Below are positions 62,003-64,000 of a stretch of 64,000 nt of DNA, piece after piece. A program made the position numbers and the translations under genes. The notes beneath the pieces are model-generated. The model was not told the DNA's origin. It ran no database searches and saw only the letters and a program-made list of their open reading frames with translations. Origin of the DNA: CAWFFV01 sp963814985 (GTDB lineage Bacteria; Chloroflexota; Ktedonobacteria; Ktedonobacterales; Ktedonobacteraceae); contig CAWFFV010000029.1 of the NCBI GenBank assembly GCA_963814985.1, positions 186,001 to 250,000 of the forward strand. Reading direction: 5' to 3'. Each line of letters opens with the position of its first letter. Within the stretch, counting starts at the first letter, position 1.

Positions 62003-63745
62003 ATGAGCAGGCGGCTGGGACTCATCATAGGCGTCAATTACTACCAGGACACTGTTTTTCAACCACTACAGTTTGCTGAAAATGACGCGCGGGCACTTGC
62101 CCAATGGCTGGTCAACGTCAAGGGGGGAAAGTGGTCGCCTCCCGACGTGCAACTGGTTAATGGTGCACATGTTACGAAAGAACTTGTGGAATCGCTGATC
62201 CTCCAAACATGTCTCAATATGGCCGAAGCCAATGACACGGTACTTCTCTATTTTGCTGGGCATGCCTTCGTGGATGAAAGAAGTGGAGAGGGGTATCTTG
62301 CACTCACTAATACACGTTACCAGGATCCCACCGCTACTGGCCTCCATCTTGCTTCCTTCGCTCACTATGTACTGCAACGCAGCCGTGCAGCACAAATTCT
62401 CTTCATCCTTGATTGTTTCCAGGATGGGCAAGCCTGGAGCATGCGTCGCACTGCCCCTTATGATACCAAACCGCTCCTTGAATCCGTCATCTTAAATGTT
62501 TTGCCATCACAAAGAAATCGGCTCTTCCTTTGCTCTTGCCGGGGTAATGAATTTGTTCCAGAAGCGGGAGAAAAGGGACTGGGCGCTTTTATGTATCGTA
62601 TGATTCTGGGTCTTTGTGGATCTGCCAGCGGTTCCGGGACAGAGGCTATCACGTTACAACAGCTATATTCTTATCTTACTGGTAATCTGAATGAACAGCA
62701 ACGTCCACAACTCTTCGGACAAGAACAATCGCCTGTGATCCTGGTTGGGGAAGTTCCACCACAATCCGGATCTCAACAGATGTTACCTGTAACAGGAACT
62801 TCGCCATTGGCATATGCAGGTATGACCGCAACAGCTCAGCAATCACCACGAACAACAAGAACTTTGTCCGGACAACTTTTCAAACCGGTAGTGGAGCCAC
62901 AACGTCAACAACCCCAGCAGATGCTTGGACAGGCTCAACAGTTATTACAGATGCAGAATTTTTCAGAGGCACTCACTATCGTGGAGCAGCTCCTCCAAAT
63001 AGCGCCTCAAGAGGTTTCGGCATTGCTTCTCAAGGGGCAGATACTGGATACAATGGGACGTACACGCGAGGCATTAGCTGCCGTGGAACAGATCCTGTTG
63101 ATCGATTCTAACAACCCTTTGATCTGGAAGACGCGAGCGGCCCTCCTTGCCAATATGGGTCACCATCCAATGGCACTAACTTCAATAGAGCGTTCCCTTG
63201 CGCTCGATACGAGTAATCCTGATGCACAAGCCCTTAAAACTATTATTCTTGCGAATATAGCAAAAGCCCAGAATAAGAATAGCGATCAACGTCCACAAAA
63301 TCCGTTTCCTTTTTCTGACGAGAAACTCAACAATACTTTTCCCTGGTTTATGAGTGCAGGTATTCAGGTCCTGGCGGAGGTGATAGGTGTTGTAGGAGCT
63401 ATACTTCCCTCTATCCAGCCGCACTTGTCGATCATCATCGGACTCGTGTTGGCAAGTTTGGGTATGGCAACGCTGTGTATCAATGCTGCATTGGGAGCTT
63501 ATCGGTATGGATTTTGGCGTCTCCTGCCTACGCTTTTACTCTGTCTGGTAACGGGTGGCTTGCTTGCTGCTATATACAAATTTGGCTATACAAAAATCAT
63601 CGGGCTAGTGAAAATGAATCCACCGTTGCTCCTCTCTCTCCTATTTTTCGCAGCATGGCTGGCAGCAGCGGCGACGATCCCCATCATTGTGGCAATCGGT
63701 GGCTGGATCAGTGGTCTCATAGCTCGTAGAGCCGCGCGCTCCTGA
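62003..63745 (+). CDS. caspase-like (metacaspase) peptidase with TPRs and C-terminal membrane segments
   Basis: 580 residues from the ATG at 62003, with AAGGAG 5 nt upstream (an earlier ATG at 61985 lacks this). Residues 1-215 form a peptidase C14 p20-like domain: RRLGLIIGVNYYQDTVFQPL, catalytic His87 in LLYFAGHAFVDERSGEGYLA, catalytic Cys138 in QILFILDCFQDGQAW, and FLCSCRGNEFVPEAGEKGLG. A Gln/Pro-rich linker follows, then about three TPR-like repeats (NFSEALTIVEQLLQIAPQEV, TREALAAVEQILLIDSNNP, HPMALTSIERSLALDTSNP), and four to five membrane helices at the end. It could be a membrane-anchored death or signalling protease. Substrate and trigger unknown. Confidence 0.85.
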   Translation: MSRRLGLIIGVNYYQDTVFQPLQFAENDARALAQWLVNVKGGKWSPPDVQLVNGAHVTKELVESLILQTCLNMAEANDTVLLYFAGHAFVDERSGEGYLALTNTRYQDPTATGLHLASFAHYVLQRSRAAQILFILDCFQDGQAWSMRRTAPYDTKPLLESVILNVLPSQRNRLFLCSCRGNEFVPEAGEKGLGAFMYRMILGLCGSASGSGTEAITLQQLYSYLTGNLNEQQRPQLFGQEQSPVILVGEVPPQSGSQQMLPVTGTSPLAYAGMTATAQQSPRTTRTLSGQLFKPVVEPQRQQPQQMLGQAQQLLQMQNFSEALTIVEQLLQIAPQEVSALLLKGQILDTMGRTREALAAVEQILLIDSNNPLIWKTRAALLANMGHHPMALTSIERSLALDTSNPDAQALKTIILANIAKAQNKNSDQRPQNPFPFSDEKLNNTFPWFMSAGIQVLAEVIGVVGAILPSIQPHLSIIIGLVLASLGMATLCINAALGAYRYGFWRLLPTLLLCLVTGGLLAAIYKFGYTKIIGLVKMNPPLLLSLLFFAAWLAAAATIPIIVAIGGWISGLIARRAARS

Positions 63746-63756
63746 TAGATCTACCG

Positions 63757-64000
63757 CTATTGACTGGCAACATCGGCGAGGCACTCCCACTCTACCAGGA
63801 GTGTCTCCACATGTGCTTTTGCCTGCTCATAGTCAGCGGACAACTGTGTGAGTTGTGCGGCATCAGCATTGAGTGCAGCCAGGGACAGAGCTTCTTCCAC
63901 CGACTTTACATATCCCTCTGCTTTCTCAATATCCCGCTCAACATCCTCTACAGTGCGTACCTTTATTTTAGCTCCCTTCTTACTGTTAGATTTTGCAGAA
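63757..64000 (-). CDS. ABC-F ATPase, C-terminal tail (runs off the right edge)
   Basis: 81 codons are visible before the TAG at 63757-63759, reading VRTVEDVERDIEKAEGYVKS, VEEALSLAALNADAAQLTQL and QAKAHVETLLVEWECLAD. This is the charged coiled-coil tail seen in ABC-F (Uup/EttA-like) ribosome-associated ATPases, with a Lys-rich linker (SAKSNSKKGAKIKVR) before it. The ATPase domains lie outside the window, so the assignment rests on the tail alone. It converges on the caspase-like gene with an 11-bp gap. Confidence 0.6.
   Translation of the reverse strand, partial: SAKSNSKKGAKIKVRTVEDVERDIEKAEGYVKSVEEALSLAALNADAAQLTQLSADYEQAKAHVETLLVEWECLADVASQ

Noticed and set aside
1..64000. CRISPR arrays, tRNA or rRNA genes, prophage modules
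   Set aside because: No regularly spaced direct repeats, cloverleaf-like sequences, rRNA cores or phage structural genes were seen on either strand.

Overview
The window reads as chromosomal DNA of a Chloroflexota bacterium, most likely class Ktedonobacteria (inference, no search was run). The grounds are roughly 50% GC, coenzyme F420 biosynthesis genes beside F420-dependent oxidoreductases, an FMN riboswitch driving ribXY, several Hanks-type Ser/Thr kinases with sensor tails, T-box leaders, DUF4388 and metacaspase-like proteins. No rRNA, tRNA, CRISPR array or prophage was seen.

Layout. 1-657: 5' part of glnA, minus strand. 1015-7148, minus: an F420 block (PPOX-type protein, LLM oxidoreductase, cofC, cofD, a nitroreductase like the C-terminal half of FbiB, cofE) split by an iscB element whose ORF carries one in-frame TGA. 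7379-9668, plus: promoter, FMN riboswitch, ribX, ribY. 9807-12988, minus: a second LLM oxidoreductase and a receptor kinase. 13353-16891, plus: a substrate-binding lipoprotein, a DUF4388 protein and a Cache-type receptor. 17057-18524, minus: a CDF metal transporter. 18688-28158, plus: T-box leader, then argC-argB-hisZ/hisG-HAD/kinase-hisH-hisA-hisF. 28799-30953: tandem EXORDIUM-like secreted proteins. 31574-34748: ArsA-like ATPase, RsbW/RsbV-like pair, hisI fused to a MazG-like domain. 34804-39232, minus: T-box(Ile)-alaX-ileS. 39559-43715, plus: sucA-sucB. 43899-51336: three Ser/Thr kinases around a DUF6391-like gene and homoserine dehydrogenase. 51398-53445: TetR regulator with an operator-like promoter region and a TnpB element. 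53709-60130: a small acidic ORF and a branched-chain amino acid ABC operon. 61127-64000: coaE, a caspase-like TPR membrane protein, and the tail of an ABC-F ATPase.

Two themes run through the window. First, about a dozen genes that should be intact (argC, hisA, sucA, ribY, kinases and others) are each broken by single-base indels, mostly insertions, often in short homopolymers. This looks like consensus error, so they are annotated as single genes spanning the shift, and apparent fusions are treated with caution. Second, the intergenic DNA is rich in long, near-perfect hairpins. Some are terminators between convergent genes. Others belong to a small MITE-like family (about 7185-7365, 31089-31444, 60881-61040) with shared ends and different internal palindromes. 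Several solo hairpin ends resemble IS200/IS605-type (IscB/TnpB) element ends.
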